Of a stretch of 64,000 bases of DNA, positions 1-10,552 are shown piece after piece. Location of the stretch: NCBI RefSeq assembly GCF_949987535.1, contig NW_026645885.1, forward strand, positions 186,001-250,000, written 5' to 3'. The DNA comes from Balaenoptera acutorostrata. Its lineage: Eukaryota; Chordata; Mammalia; Artiodactyla; Balaenopteridae. The notes beneath the pieces are model-generated. The model was not told where the DNA came from. It did not search any database and worked only from the letters and a program-made list of their open reading frames with translations. A program made the position numbers and the translations under genes. How positions within the stretch are numbered: the first letter of the stretch is position 1; every line of letters starts with the position of its first letter.

Positions 1-440
1 TGAGTGGATTTAGGTACGACGATTCTAAGTGAAATAAGTCACACAGAAAAAGACACTTATCATAAGATATCACTTCTAGAGGGAATGTAAAAACCGCTAC
101 ACTTGAACTGAATTACAAAACAGAACAGAGTCACACGTTTAGAAAACACACTATGGCTGCTGAACGGGAAAGGTGAGGTGGGGTGATGCATAAAACAAGG
201 GTTTCAAATTAGCTCAGATACCGTTCCATAAACCCAATATGTAAGAGACAAGACCTATTCCTTGCTCAGTGAACTGGACTCAACACCCCCTATTCACCGC
301 ACAAGAATATATCTGACTAGTAAGAATCTTCAAACCTATGTATTGATATCTCTCTGTAAGTGAGTCAAGGGGGTGTAAAGCGGCATAAACACAGCCGTGA
401 AAAGCAGCTAAACCCCATTATAAAAATAAATTACTTTTCA
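1..440 (+). mobile_element. L1-derived segment: end of ORF2 and 3' UTR (first, partial copy)
   Basis: Decayed 3' end of a cetartiodactyl-type LINE-1. Recognisable blocks in order are CTAAGTGAAATAAGTCACAC, AAGATATCACTTCTAGAGGG, GAATTACAAAACAGAACAGA, a diverged middle, and AAACCCCATTATAAAAATAA near 414-431. The last matches the A-rich terminus of L1 elements (consensus form CTATACTCCAATAAAAAT). No long poly-A tail remains. The same stretch occupies the first ~440 bp of every unit. Identification is by recalled consensus and is strong at the named blocks, weaker between them. Confidence 0.8.
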
Positions 441-444
441 AAAC

Positions 445-1004
445 CCGTGAAACAAAGACAGTGAAAGAGAGAGAAATTCTTCCAAAATTCGTTCAGGGGC
501 TGTGATGCAACCTGGATTGACCATATCTAGACCCACAGCTGATTGAGACATAAGGGTGGACACTCTTGGGGCTGAGAGGTTCGGTGAGGTTGGGTGAGCC
601 AACGCAGACCCTTTCAAGTAATACTGCATGGTACCCATCCCATGGGTCCCAAATCTCCAGGTTCAAGGGCATCTTCCTACATCGAAAACAGGCATGAGAA
701 ACCCAGAAGATGGTACACCGTGTGATCGGGAAAGGTTTCTAAAACGCACCTCATTTCTCATCTCCTTTGCTCGGGTTCGCCATTCCAGCCGATTTACTAG
801 CCATCTCCCTCCTTGGAGAATCAGCACCTTTAACCTCCTGTTCCGTACAGGTTGCAATTTGTCCTGAGGATGAACGGGAAGAGGGGGAACCAATGAGAGA
901 CTAGCTCTAGGAGTTGGGACAGGCACAGGTCACTCTATTTTCCCATCAGGAAGAAGAATTAAGCACAAGCTCAGCCTGCCCCCCAGAACCAGAAGAGGGC
1001 CTGA
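445..1004. repeat. Less certain part of the unit (no firm family assignment)
   Basis: About 560 bp between the L1 3' terminus and the first clear ORF2 homology, present at the same phase in every unit. It contains a small inverted repeat, ACCCAT-CCC-ATGGGT, at 633-647. The stretch around 945-1000 (CAGGAAGAAGAATTAAGCAC) can be aligned collinearly with L1 ORF2 upstream of the clear part. I therefore suspect, without proof, that much of this segment is more decayed L1. No coding potential that rises above the repetition is visible, and no other repeat family is recognised. Confidence 0.5.
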
Positions 1005-2199
1005 AGCAATCCTGCGCTTTTGCGGCCAGCTCCCAAAAAAGCGAGTTGAAAAATGGAGCTCAGGGGCACTGCAATTCACAAACCTGCAGAGTTTTAAATG
1101 ATACCTCTCGTCCACAAATATATTAAGGGAAGGCAACGAAGAGGCTTTGAAAGCAAGGCAGAATGGCAGGAAACAGATTTCAGGAGGTAGATTCGAATCG
1201 CCTTGAAAGCACATGAAAAGCGGCAAAACGTGGACAATGATGCCCTTGGCCAAAAAGGGCGTATGCCTTTTTTCCTGAATACATTCAGGAAAAAAGGCAT
1301 ACGCCCTTTTTGGCCAACCAAGCAACCTGGAAAGGCCAATCAGCGCTCCAAAGAAGTCTCGCTTCCCAGCGGGCAAAAGGGCCATGCGGAAAAAAGTGTC
1401 CAAACCAGAAATGCAGGACCGGCCATGGAGAAATGGGAGCCTTGCTACGCTGATGGGTGGGATGTAAATTGCCAACAGCCACTCTGGAGAAGTGTACGGT
1501 GTGTTCTGAAACATCTAAAAAACACAGCTTGGAGAGCATAGGGCACTTCCACTCATGGGCGTATAAATTGGGAAAACTAAAAATCAGCAAGACACAGGCA
1601 CCCCAAAGTTTAGGGCTGCTCTGTTGACAAGAACCCCCACTTCATTACACCTTAAATATCCTAGGAAAGAGAAAAATGGATAAAGAAGTTGTGGTCCTCA
1701 TGTACAATGGAATATCACTCAGCCATGAAATCAACGTCATAAGGCTAGTAGCAGCACGATGAGTGGATTTAGGTACGACGATTCTAAGTGAAATAAGTCA
1801 CACAGAAAAAGACACTTATCCTAAGATATCACTTCTAGAGGGAATGTAAAAACCGCTACACTTGAACTGAATTACAAAACAGAACAGAGTCACACGTTTA
1901 GAAAACACACTATGGCTGCTGAACGGGAAAGGTGAGGTGGGGTGATGCATAAAACAAGGGTTTCAAATTAGCTCAGATACCGTTCCATAAACCCAATATG
2001 TAAGAGACAAGACCTATTCCTTGCTCAGTGAACTGGACTCAACACCCCCTATTCAACGCACAAGAATATATCTGACTAGTAAGAATCTTCAAACCTATGT
2101 ATTGATATCTCTCTGTAAGTGAGTCAAGGGGGTGTAAAGCGGCATAAACACAGCCGTGAAAAGCAGCTAAACCCCATTATAAAAATAAATTACTTTTCA
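1005..2199 (+). mobile_element. L1-derived segment: C-terminal ORF2 through 3' UTR (first full copy, spans a unit boundary)
   Basis: Conceptual translation shows L1 ORF2p C-terminal motifs in order. These are a Q-P-L-W-(R/K)-(S/T)-V segment followed by L-K-x-L-K at 1480-1520, and W-I-K-K-L-W followed after five residues by M-E-Y-H-S-A at 1676-1730. The last corresponds to the conserved W-I-K-K-M-W...T-M-E-Y-Y-S-A end of mammalian ORF2p. Upstream, GCACATGAAAAGCGGC (1209-1224) and CACAAATATATTAAGGGA (1112-1129) match earlier ORF2 stretches. Stops and indels break the frame, so it encodes nothing. The 72-bp palindrome interrupts it. Equivalent copies run from unit start +1004 to the next unit start +439 throughout the array. 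Confidence 0.75.
1246..1317. mobile_element. 72-bp palindrome, mariner-MITE-like; unit 1 version with exchanged stem pair
   Basis: Two 36-bp arms with no spacer, beginning TTGGCCAAAAAGGGCGTATG and ending in its reverse complement. In unit 1 the stem pair at arm positions 22/51 is C-G (1267 C, 1296 G), where most units have G-C; pairing is kept. The centre has one mismatch (1281 A, 1282 C). The ends (TTGGCCAAAAAG / CTTTTTGGCCAA) and inner GTTTTTCC / GGAAAAAC blocks resemble mariner-type MITEs of cetartiodactyl genomes as I remember them. Confidence 0.6.
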
Positions 2200-3518
2200 A
2201 AACCCGTGAACCAAAGACAGTGAAAGAGAGAGAAATTCTTCCAAAATTCGTTCAGGGGCTGTGATGCAACCTGGATTGACCATATCTAGACCCACAGCTG
2301 ATTGAGACATAAGGGTGGACACTCTTGGGGCTGAGAGGTTCGGTGAGGTTGGGTGAGCCAACGCAGACCCTTTCAAGTAATACTGCATGGTACCCATCCC
2401 ATGGGTCCCAAATCTCCAGGTTCAAGGGCATCTTCCTACATCGAAAACAGGCATGAGAAACCCAGAAGATGGAACACCGTGTGATCGGGAAAGGTTTCTA
2501 AAACGCACCTCATTTCTCATCTCCTTTGCTCGGGTTTGCCATTCCAGCCGATTTACTAGCCATCTCCCTCCTTGGAGAATCAGCACCTTTAACCTCCTGT
2601 TCCGTACAGGTTGCAATTTGTCCTGAGGATGAACGGGAAGAGGGGGAACCAATGAGAGACTAGCTCTAGGTGTTGGGACAGGCACAGGTCACTCTATTTT
2701 CCCATCAGGAAGAAGAATTAAGCACAAGCTCAGCCTGCCCCCCAGAACCAGAAGAGGGCCTGAAGCAATCCTGCGCTTTTGCGGCCAGCTCCCAAAAAAG
2801 CGAGTTGAAAAATGGAGCTCAGGGGCACTGCAATTCACAAACCTGCAGAGTTTTAAATGATACCTCTCGTCCACAAATATATTAAGGGAAGGCAACGAAG
2901 AGGCTTTGAAAGCAAGGCAGAATTGCAGGAAACAGATTTCAGGAGGTAGATTCGAATCGCCTTGAAAGCACATGAAAAGCGGCAAAACGTGGACAATGAT
3001 GCCCTTGGCCAAAAAGGGCGTATGCGTTTTTTCCTGAATATATTCAGGAAAAAACGCATACGCCCTTTTTGGCCAACCAAGCAACCTGGAAAGGCCAATC
3101 AGCGCTCCAAAGAAGTCTGGCTTCCCAGCGGGCAAAAGGGCCATGCGGAAAAAAGTGTCCAAACCAGAAATGCAGGACCGGCCATGGAGAAATGGGAGCC
3201 TTGCTACGCTGATGGGTGGGATGTAAATTGCCAACAGCCACTCTGGAGAAGTGTACGGTGTGTTCTGAAACATCTAAAAAACACAGCTTGGAGAGCATAG
3301 GGCACTTCCACTCATGGGCGTATAAATTGGGAAAACTAAAAATCAGCAAGACACAGGCACCCCAAAGTTTAGGGCTGCTCTGTTGACAAGAACCCCCACT
3401 TCATTACACCTTAAATATCCTAGGAAAGAGAAAAATGGATAAAGAAGTTGGGGTCCTCATGTACAATGGAATATCACTCAGCCATGAAATCAACGTCATA
3501 AGGCTAGTAGCAGCACGA
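1760..3518 (+). repeat. Satellite unit 2 (1,759 bp)
   Basis: Perfect palindrome 3005-3076. Diagnostic forms are CCTAAGATATC, GGGAAAGG, GTGAACCAAAG and the private AAGTCTGGCTTCC. Confidence 0.85.
3005..3076. mobile_element. 72-bp palindrome, perfect form (unit 2)
   Basis: All 36 base pairs match, centre GAATATATTC, stem pair 22/51 is G-C. This is the majority form in the array. A single strand could fold into a 36-bp hairpin apart from the loop-forming centre. It interrupts the L1 ORF2 homology: GCACATGAAAAG lies upstream and GGCAAAAGGGCCATGCGG downstream, consistent with an insertion into L1 before amplification. Confidence 0.6.
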
Positions 3519-5276
3519 TGAGTGGATTTAGGTACGACGATTCTAAGTGAAATAAGTCACACAGAAAAAGACACTTATCCTAAGATATCACTTCTAGAGG
3601 GAATGTAAAAACCGCTACACTTGAACTGAATTACAAAACAGAACAGAGTCACACGTTTAGAAAACACACTATGGCTGCTGAACGGGCAAGGTGAGGTGGG
3701 GTGATGCATAAAACAAGGGTTTCAAATTAGCTCAGATACCGTTCCATAAACCCAATATGTAAGAGACAAGACCTATTCCTTTTTCAGTGAACTGGACTCA
3801 ACACCCCCTATTCACCGCACAAGAATATATCTGACTAGTAAGAATCTTCAAACCTATGTATTGATATCTCTCTGTAAGTGAGTCAAGGGGGTGTAAAGCG
3901 GCATAAACACAGCCGTGAAAAGCAGCTAAACCCCATTATAAAAATAAATTACTTTTCAAAACCCGTGAACCAAAGACAGTGAAAGAGAGAGAAATTCTTA
4001 CAAAATTCGTTCAGGGGCTGTGATGCAACCTGGATTGACCATATCTAGACCCACAGCTGATTGAGACATAAGGGTGGACACTCTTGGGGCTGAGAGGTTC
4101 GGTGAGGTTGGGTGAGCCAACGCAGACCCTTTCAAGTAATACTGCATGGTACCCATCCCATGGGTCCCAAATCTCCAGGTTCAAGGGCATCTTCCTACAT
4201 CGAAAACAGGCATGAGAAACCCAGAAGATGGAACACCGTGTGATCGGGAAAGGTTTCTAAAACGCACCTCATTTCTCATCTCCTTTGCTCGGGTTTGCCA
4301 TTCCAGCCGATTTACTAGCCATCTCCCTCCTTGGAGAATCAGCACCTTTAACCTCCTGTTCCGTACAGGTTGCAATTTGTCCTGAGGATGAACGGGAAGA
4401 GGGGGAACCAATGAGAGACTAGCTCTAGGTGTTGGGACAGGCACAGGTCACTCTATTTTCCCATCAGGAAGAAGAATTAAGCACAAGCTCAGCCTGCCCC
4501 CCAGAACCAGAAGAGGGCCTGAAGCAATCCTGCGCTTTTGCGGCCAGCTCCCAAAAAAGCGAGTTGAAAAATGGAACTCAGGGGCACTGCAATTCACAAA
4601 CCTGCAGAGTTTTAAATGATACCTCTCGTCCACAAATATATTACGGGAAGGCAACGAAGAGGCTTTGAAAGCAAGGCAGAATTGCAGGAAACAGATTTCA
4701 GGAGGTAGATTCGAATCGCCTTGAAAGCACATGAAAAGCGGCAAAACGTGGACAATGATGCCCTTGGCCAAAAAGGGCGTATGCGTTTTTTCCTGAATAT
4801 ATTCAGGAAAAAATGCATACGCCCTTTTTGGCCAACCAAGCAACCTGGAAAGGCCAATCAGCGCTCCAAAGAAGTCTCGCTTCCCAGTGGGAAAACGGCC
4901 ATGCGGAAAAAAGTGTCCAAACCAGAAATGCAGGACCGGCCATGGAGAAATGGGAGCCTTGCTACGCTGATGGGTGGGATGTAAATTGCCAACAGCCACT
5001 CTGGAGAAGTGTACGGTGTTTTCTGAAACATCTAAAAAACACAGCTTGGAGAGCATAGGGCACTTCCACTCATGGGCGTATAAATTGGGAAAACTAAAAA
5101 TCAGCAAGACACAGGCACCCCAAAGTTTAGGGCTGCTCTGTTGACAAGAACCCCCACTTCATTACACCTTAAATATCCTAGGAAAGAGAAAAATGGATAA
5201 AGAAGTTGGGGTCCTCATGTACAATGGAATATCACTCAGCCATGAAATCAACGTCATAAGGCTAGTAGCAGCACGA
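3519..5276 (+). repeat. Satellite unit 3 (1,758 bp), type A
   Basis: Palindrome 4764-4835 with the G.T pair. It has TTTTTCAG, GTGAACCAAAG, TTCTTACAAAA, AAATGGAACTC, TATTACGGG and GTGTTTTCTG. The 1-bp deletion lies in GGGAAAACGG. Confidence 0.85.
4764..4835. mobile_element. 72-bp palindrome, G.T mismatch form (unit 3)
   Basis: Stem pair 22/51 is G.T because the right arm reads AAAAAATGCATACG. The change is a C to T at a CpG. The same form occurs at 8281-8352, 11798-11869, 20590-20661, 22347-22418, 27621-27692 and 29379-29450. Always with it is a linked downstream haplotype, CAGTGGGAAAACGGCC, carrying a 1-bp deletion. Confidence 0.6.
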
Positions 5277-7035
5277 TGAGTGGATTTAGGTACGACGATT
5301 CTAAGTGAAATAAGTCACACAGAAAAAGACACTTATCCTAAGATATCACTTCTAGAGGGAATGTAAAAACCGCTACACTTGAACTGAATTACAAAACAGA
5401 ACAGAGTCACACGTTTAGAAAACACACTATGGCTGCTGAACGGGAAAGGTGAGGTGGGGTGATGCATAAAACAAGGGTTTCAAATTAGCTCAGATACCGT
5501 TCCATAAACCCAATATGTAAGAGACAAGACCTATTCCTTGCTCAGTGAACTGGACTCAACACCCGCTATTCAACGCACAAGAATATATCTGACTAGTAAG
5601 AATCTTCAAACCTATGTATTGATATCTCTCTGTAAGTGAGTCAAGGGGGTGTAAAGCGGCATAAACACAGCCGTGAAAAGCAGCTAAACCCCATTATAAA
5701 AATAAATTACTTTTCAAAACCCGTGAAACAAAGACAGTGAAAGAGAGAGAAATTCTTCCAAAATTCGTTCAGGGGCTGTGATGCAACCTGGATTGACCAT
5801 ATCTAGACCCACAGCTGATTGAGACATAAGGGTGGACACTCTTGGGGCTGAGAGGTTCGGTGAGGTTGGGTGAGCCAACGCAGACCCTTTCAAGTAATAC
5901 TGCATGGTACCCATCCCATGGGTCCCAAATCTCCAGGTTCAAGGGTATCTTCCTACATCGAAAACAGGCATGAGAAACCCAGAAGATGGAACACCGTGTG
6001 ATCGGGAAAGGTTTCTAAAACGCACCTCATTTCTCATCTCCTTTGCTCGGGTTTGCCATTCCAGCCGATTTACTAGCCATCTCCCTCCTTGGAGAATCAG
6101 CACCTTTAACCTCCTGTTCCGTACAGGTTGCAATTTGTCCTGAGGATGAACGGGAAGAGGGGGAACCAATGAGAGACTAGCTCTAGGTGTTGGGACAGGC
6201 ACAGGTCACTCTATTTTCCCATCAGGAAGAAGAATTAAGCACAAGCTCAGCCTGCCCCCCAGAACCAGAAGAGGGCCTGAAGCAATCCTGCGCTTTTGCG
6301 GCCAGCTCCCAAAAAAGCGACTTGAAAAATGGAGCTCAGGGGCACTGCAATTCACAAACCTGCAGAGTTTTAAATGATACCTCTCGTCCACAAATATATT
6401 AAGGGAAGGCAACGAAGAGGCTTTGAAAGCAAGGCAGAATTGCAGGAAACAGATTTCAGGAGGTAGATTCGAATCGCCTTGAAAGCACATGAAAAGCGGC
6501 AAAACGTGGACAATGATGCCCTTGGCCAAAAAGGGCGTATGCGTTTTTTCCTGAATATATTCAGGAAAAAACGCATACGCCCTTTTTGGCCAACCAAGCA
6601 ACCTGGAAAGGCCAATCAGCGCTCCAAAGAAGTCTCGCTTCCCAGCGGGCAAAAGGGCCATGCGGAAAAAAGTGTCCAAACCAGAAATGCAGGACCGGCC
6701 ATGGAGAAATGGGAGCCTTGCTACGCTGATGGGTGGGATGTAAATTGCCAACAGCCACTCTGGAGAAGTGTACGGTGTGTTCTGAAACATCTAAAAAACA
6801 CAGCTTGGAGAGCATAGGGCACTTCCACTCATGGGCGTATAAATTGGGAAAACTAAAAATCAGCAAGACACAGGCACCCCAAAGTTTAGGGCTGCTCTGT
6901 TGACAAGAACCCCCACTTCATTACACCTTAAATACCCTAGGAAAGAGAAAAATGGATGAAGAAGTTGGGGTCCTCATGTACAATGGAATATCACTCAGCC
7001 ATGAAATCAACGTCATAAGGCTAGTAGCAGCACGA
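5277..7035 (+). repeat. Satellite unit 4 (1,759 bp), type B
   Basis: Palindrome 6522-6593, perfect. It has ACCCGCTATTCAACG, GGGTATCTTC, GCGACTTG, AAATACCCTAGG and GGATGAAGAAG. Confidence 0.85.
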
Positions 7036-8793
7036 TGAGTGGATTTAGGTACGACGATTCTAAGTGAAATAAGTCACCCAGAAAAAGACACTTATCATAA
7101 GATATCACTTCTAGAGGGAATGTAAAAACCGCTACACTTGAACTGAATTACAAAACAGAACAGAGACACACGTTTAGAAAACACACTATGGCTGCTGAAC
7201 GGGCAAGGTGAGGTGGGGTGATGCATAAAACAAGGGTTTCAAATTAGCTCAGATACCGTTCCATAAACCCAATATGTAAGAGACAAGACCTATTCCTTTT
7301 TCAGTGAACTGGACTCAACACCCCCTATTCACCGCACAAGAATATATCTGACTAGTAAGAATCTTCAAACCTATGTATTGATATCTCTCTGTAAGTGAGT
7401 CAAGGGGGTGTAAAGCGGCATAAACACAGCCGTGAAAAGCAGCTAAACCCCATTATAAAAATAAATTACTTTTCAAAACCCGTGAACCAAAGACAGTGAA
7501 AGAGAGAGAAATTCTTACAAAATTCGTTCAGGGGCTGTGATGCAACCTGGATTGACCATATCTAGACCCACAGCTGATTGAGACATAAGGGTGGACACTC
7601 TTGGGGCTGAGAGGTTCGGTGAGGTTGGGTGAGCCAACGCAGACCCTTTCAAGTAATACTGCATGGTACCCATCCCATGGGTCCCAAATCTCCAGGTTCA
7701 AGGGCATCTTCCTACATCGAAAACAGGCATGAGAAACCCAGAAGATGGAACACCGTGTGATCGGGAAAGGTTTCTAAAACGCACCTCATTTCTCATCTCC
7801 TTTGCTCGGGTTTGCCATTCCAGCCGATTTACTAGCCATCTCCCTCCTTGGAGAATCAGCACCTTTAACCTCCTGTTCCGTACAGGTTGCAATTTGTCCT
7901 GAGGATGAACGGGAAGAGGGGGAACCAATGAGAGACTAGCTCTAGGTGTTGGGACAGGCACAGGTCACTCTATTTTCCCATCAGGAAGAAGAATTAAGCA
8001 CAAGCTCAGCCTGCCCCCCAGAACCAGAAGAGGGCCTGAAGCAATCCTGCGCTTTTGCGGCCAGCTCCCAAAAAAGCGAGTTGAAAAATGGAACTCAGGG
8101 GCACTGCAATTCACAAACCTGCAGAGTTTTAAATGATACCTCTCGTCCACAAATATATTACGGGAAGGCAACGAAGAGGCTTTGAAAGCAAGGCAGAATT
8201 GCAGGAAACAGATTTCAGGAGGTAGATTCGAATCGCCTTGAAAGCACATGAAAAGCGGCAAAACGTGGACAATGATGCCCTTGGCCAAAAAGGGCGTATG
8301 CGTTTTTTCCTGAATATATTCAGGAAAAAATGCATACGCCCTTTTTGGCCAACCAAGCAACCTGGAAAGGCCAATCAGCGCTCCAAAGAAGTCTCGCTTC
8401 CCAGTGGGAAAACGGCCATGCGGAAAAAAGTGTCCAAACCAGAAATGCAGGACCGGCCATGGAGAAATGGGAGCCTTGCTACGCTGATGGGTGGGATGTA
8501 AATTGCCAACAGCCACTCTGGAGAAGTGTACGGTGTTTTCTGAAACATCTAAAAAACACAGCTTGGAGAGCATAGGGCACTTCCACTCATGGGCGTATAA
8601 ATTGGGAAAACTAAAAATCAGCAAGACACAGGCACCCCAAAGTTTAGGGCTGCTCTGTTGACAAGAACCCCCACTTCATTACACCTTAAATATCCTAGGA
8701 AAGAGAAAAATGGATAAAGAAGTTGGGGTCCTCATGTACAATGGAATATCACTCAGCCATGAAATCAACGTCATAAGGCTAGTAGCAGCACGA
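7036..8793 (+). repeat. Satellite unit 5 (1,758 bp), type A
   Basis: Palindrome 8281-8352 with the G.T pair. The first ~200 bp (GTCACCCAG, CATAAG, AGAGACAC) follow units 7 and 9; the remainder follows unit 3. Confidence 0.85.
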
Positions 8794-10552
8794 TGAGTGG
8801 ATTTAGGTACGACGATTCTAAGTGAAATAAGTCACACAGAAAAAGACACTTATCCTAAGATATCACTTCTAGAGGGAATGTAAAAACCGCTACACTTGAA
8901 CTGAATTACAAAACAGAACAGAGTCACACGTTTAGAAAACACACTATGGCTGCTGAACGGGAAAGGTGAGGTGGGGTGATGCATAAAACAAGGGTTTCAA
9001 ATTAGCTCAGATACCGTTCCATAAACCCAATATGTAAGAGACAAGACCTATTCCTTGCTCAGTGAACTGGACTCAACACCCGCTATTCAACGCACAAGAA
9101 TATATCTGACTAGTAAGAATCTTCAAACCTATGTATTGATATCTCTCTGTAAGTGAGTCAAGGGGGTGTAAAGCGGCATAAACACAGCCGTGAAAAGCAG
9201 CTAAACCCCATTATAAAAATAAATTACTTTTCAAAACCCGTGAAACAAAGACAGTGAAAGAGAGAGAAATTCTTCCAAAATTCGTTCAGGGGCTGTGATG
9301 CAACCTGGATTGACCATATCTAGACCCACAGCTGATTGAGACATAAGGGTGGACACTCTTGGGGCTGAGAGGTTCGGTGAGGTTGGGTGAGCCAACGCAG
9401 ACCCTTTCAAGTAATACTGCATGGTACCCATCCCATGGGTCCCAAATCTCCAGGTTCAAGGGTATCTTCCTACATCGAAAACAGGCATGAGAAACCCAGA
9501 AGATGGAACACCGTGTGATCGGGAAAGGTTTCTAAAACGCACCTCATTTCTCATCTCCTTTGCTCGGGTTTGCCATTCCAGCCGATTTACTAGCCATCTC
9601 CCTCCTTGGAGAATCAGCACCTTTAACCTCCTGTTCCGTACAGGTTGCAATTTGTCCTGAGGATGAACGGGAAGAGGGGGAACCAATGAGAGACTAGCTC
9701 TAGGTGTTGGGACAGGCACAGGTCACTCTATTTTCCCATCAGGAAGAAGAATTAAGCACAAGCTCAGCCTGCCCCCCAGAACCAGAAGAGGGCCTGAAGC
9801 AATCCTGCGCTTTTGCGGCCAGCTCCCAAAAAAGCGACTTGAAAAATGGAGCTCAGGGGCACTGCAATTCACAAACCTGCAGAGTTTTAAATGATACCTC
9901 TCGTCCACAAATATATTAAGGGAAGGCAACGAAGAGGCTTTGAAAGCAAGGCAGAATTGCAGGAAACAGATTTCAGGAGGTAGATTCGAATCGCCTTGAA
10001 AGCACATGAAAAGCGGCAAAACGTGGACAATGATGCCCTTGGCCAAAAAGGGCGTATGCGTTTTTTCCTGAATATATTCAGGAAAAAACGCATACGCCCT
10101 TTTTGGCCAACCAAGCAACCTGGAAAGGCCAATCAGCGCTCCAAAGAAGTCTCGCTTCCCAGCGGGCAAAAGGGCCATGCGGAAAAAAGTGTCCAAACCA
10201 GAAATGCAGGACCGGCCATGGAGAAATGGGAGCCTTGCTACGCTGATGGGTGGGATGTAAATTGCCAACAGCCACTCTGGAGAAGTGTACGGTGTGTTCT
10301 GAAACATCTAAAAAACACAGCTTGGAGAGCATAGGGCACTTCCACTCATGGGCGTATAAATTGGGAAAACTAAAAATCAGCAAGACACAGGCACCCCAAA
10401 GTTTAGGGCTGCTCTGTTGACAAGAACCCCCACTTCATTACACCTTAAATACCCTAGGAAAGAGAAAAATGGATGAAGAAGTTGGGGTCCTCATGTACAA
10501 TGGAATATCACTCAGCCATGAAATCAACGTCATAAGGCTAGTAGCAGCACGA
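8794..10552 (+). repeat. Satellite unit 6 (1,759 bp), type B
   Basis: Palindrome 10039-10110, perfect. It matches unit 4 at all diagnostic positions examined. Confidence 0.85.

Larger units (their letters stand above)
1..1759 (+). repeat. Satellite unit 1 (1,759 bp)
   Basis: Palindrome 1246-1317, the only copy with the exchanged C-G stem pair and centre GAATACATTC. It also has CTTATCATAAG, GGGAAAGG, TTGCTCAG, GGAGTTGGG (others GGTGTTGGG) and CAGAATGGCAGG (others CAGAATTGCAGG). Confidence 0.85.

Noticed and set aside
579..595. CENP-B box candidate GTTCGGTGAGGTTGGGT, present in every unit
   Set aside because: Against the essential pattern TTCGNNNNANNCGGG it misses the central A and the first C of CGGG. 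Seven of nine essential positions are not enough to call a binding site; no better candidate was found on either strand.
633..647. Small inverted repeat ACCCAT-CCC-ATGGGT
   Set aside because: A 6-bp stem with a 3-bp loop is expected by chance at this scale and has no terminator or other context.
1246..1317. Palindrome as a transcription terminator or replication origin
   Set aside because: Apart from symmetry there is no supporting context. Hairpin potential alone does not identify either in a mammalian satellite.
930..1514. Recurrent antisense open frames of 194-219 codons in most units
   Set aside because: They run opposite to decayed L1, repeat only because the unit repeats, cross the palindrome, and show no domain, start context or codon-level constraint. 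Variation between units hits all codon positions.
1203..1541. Sense open frame of 112 codons per unit crossing the palindrome
   Set aside because: It contains real L1 ORF2p C-terminal remnants, but the 72-bp insertion (24 codons) happens to keep frame and the flanks carry stops. It is a fossil, not a gene.
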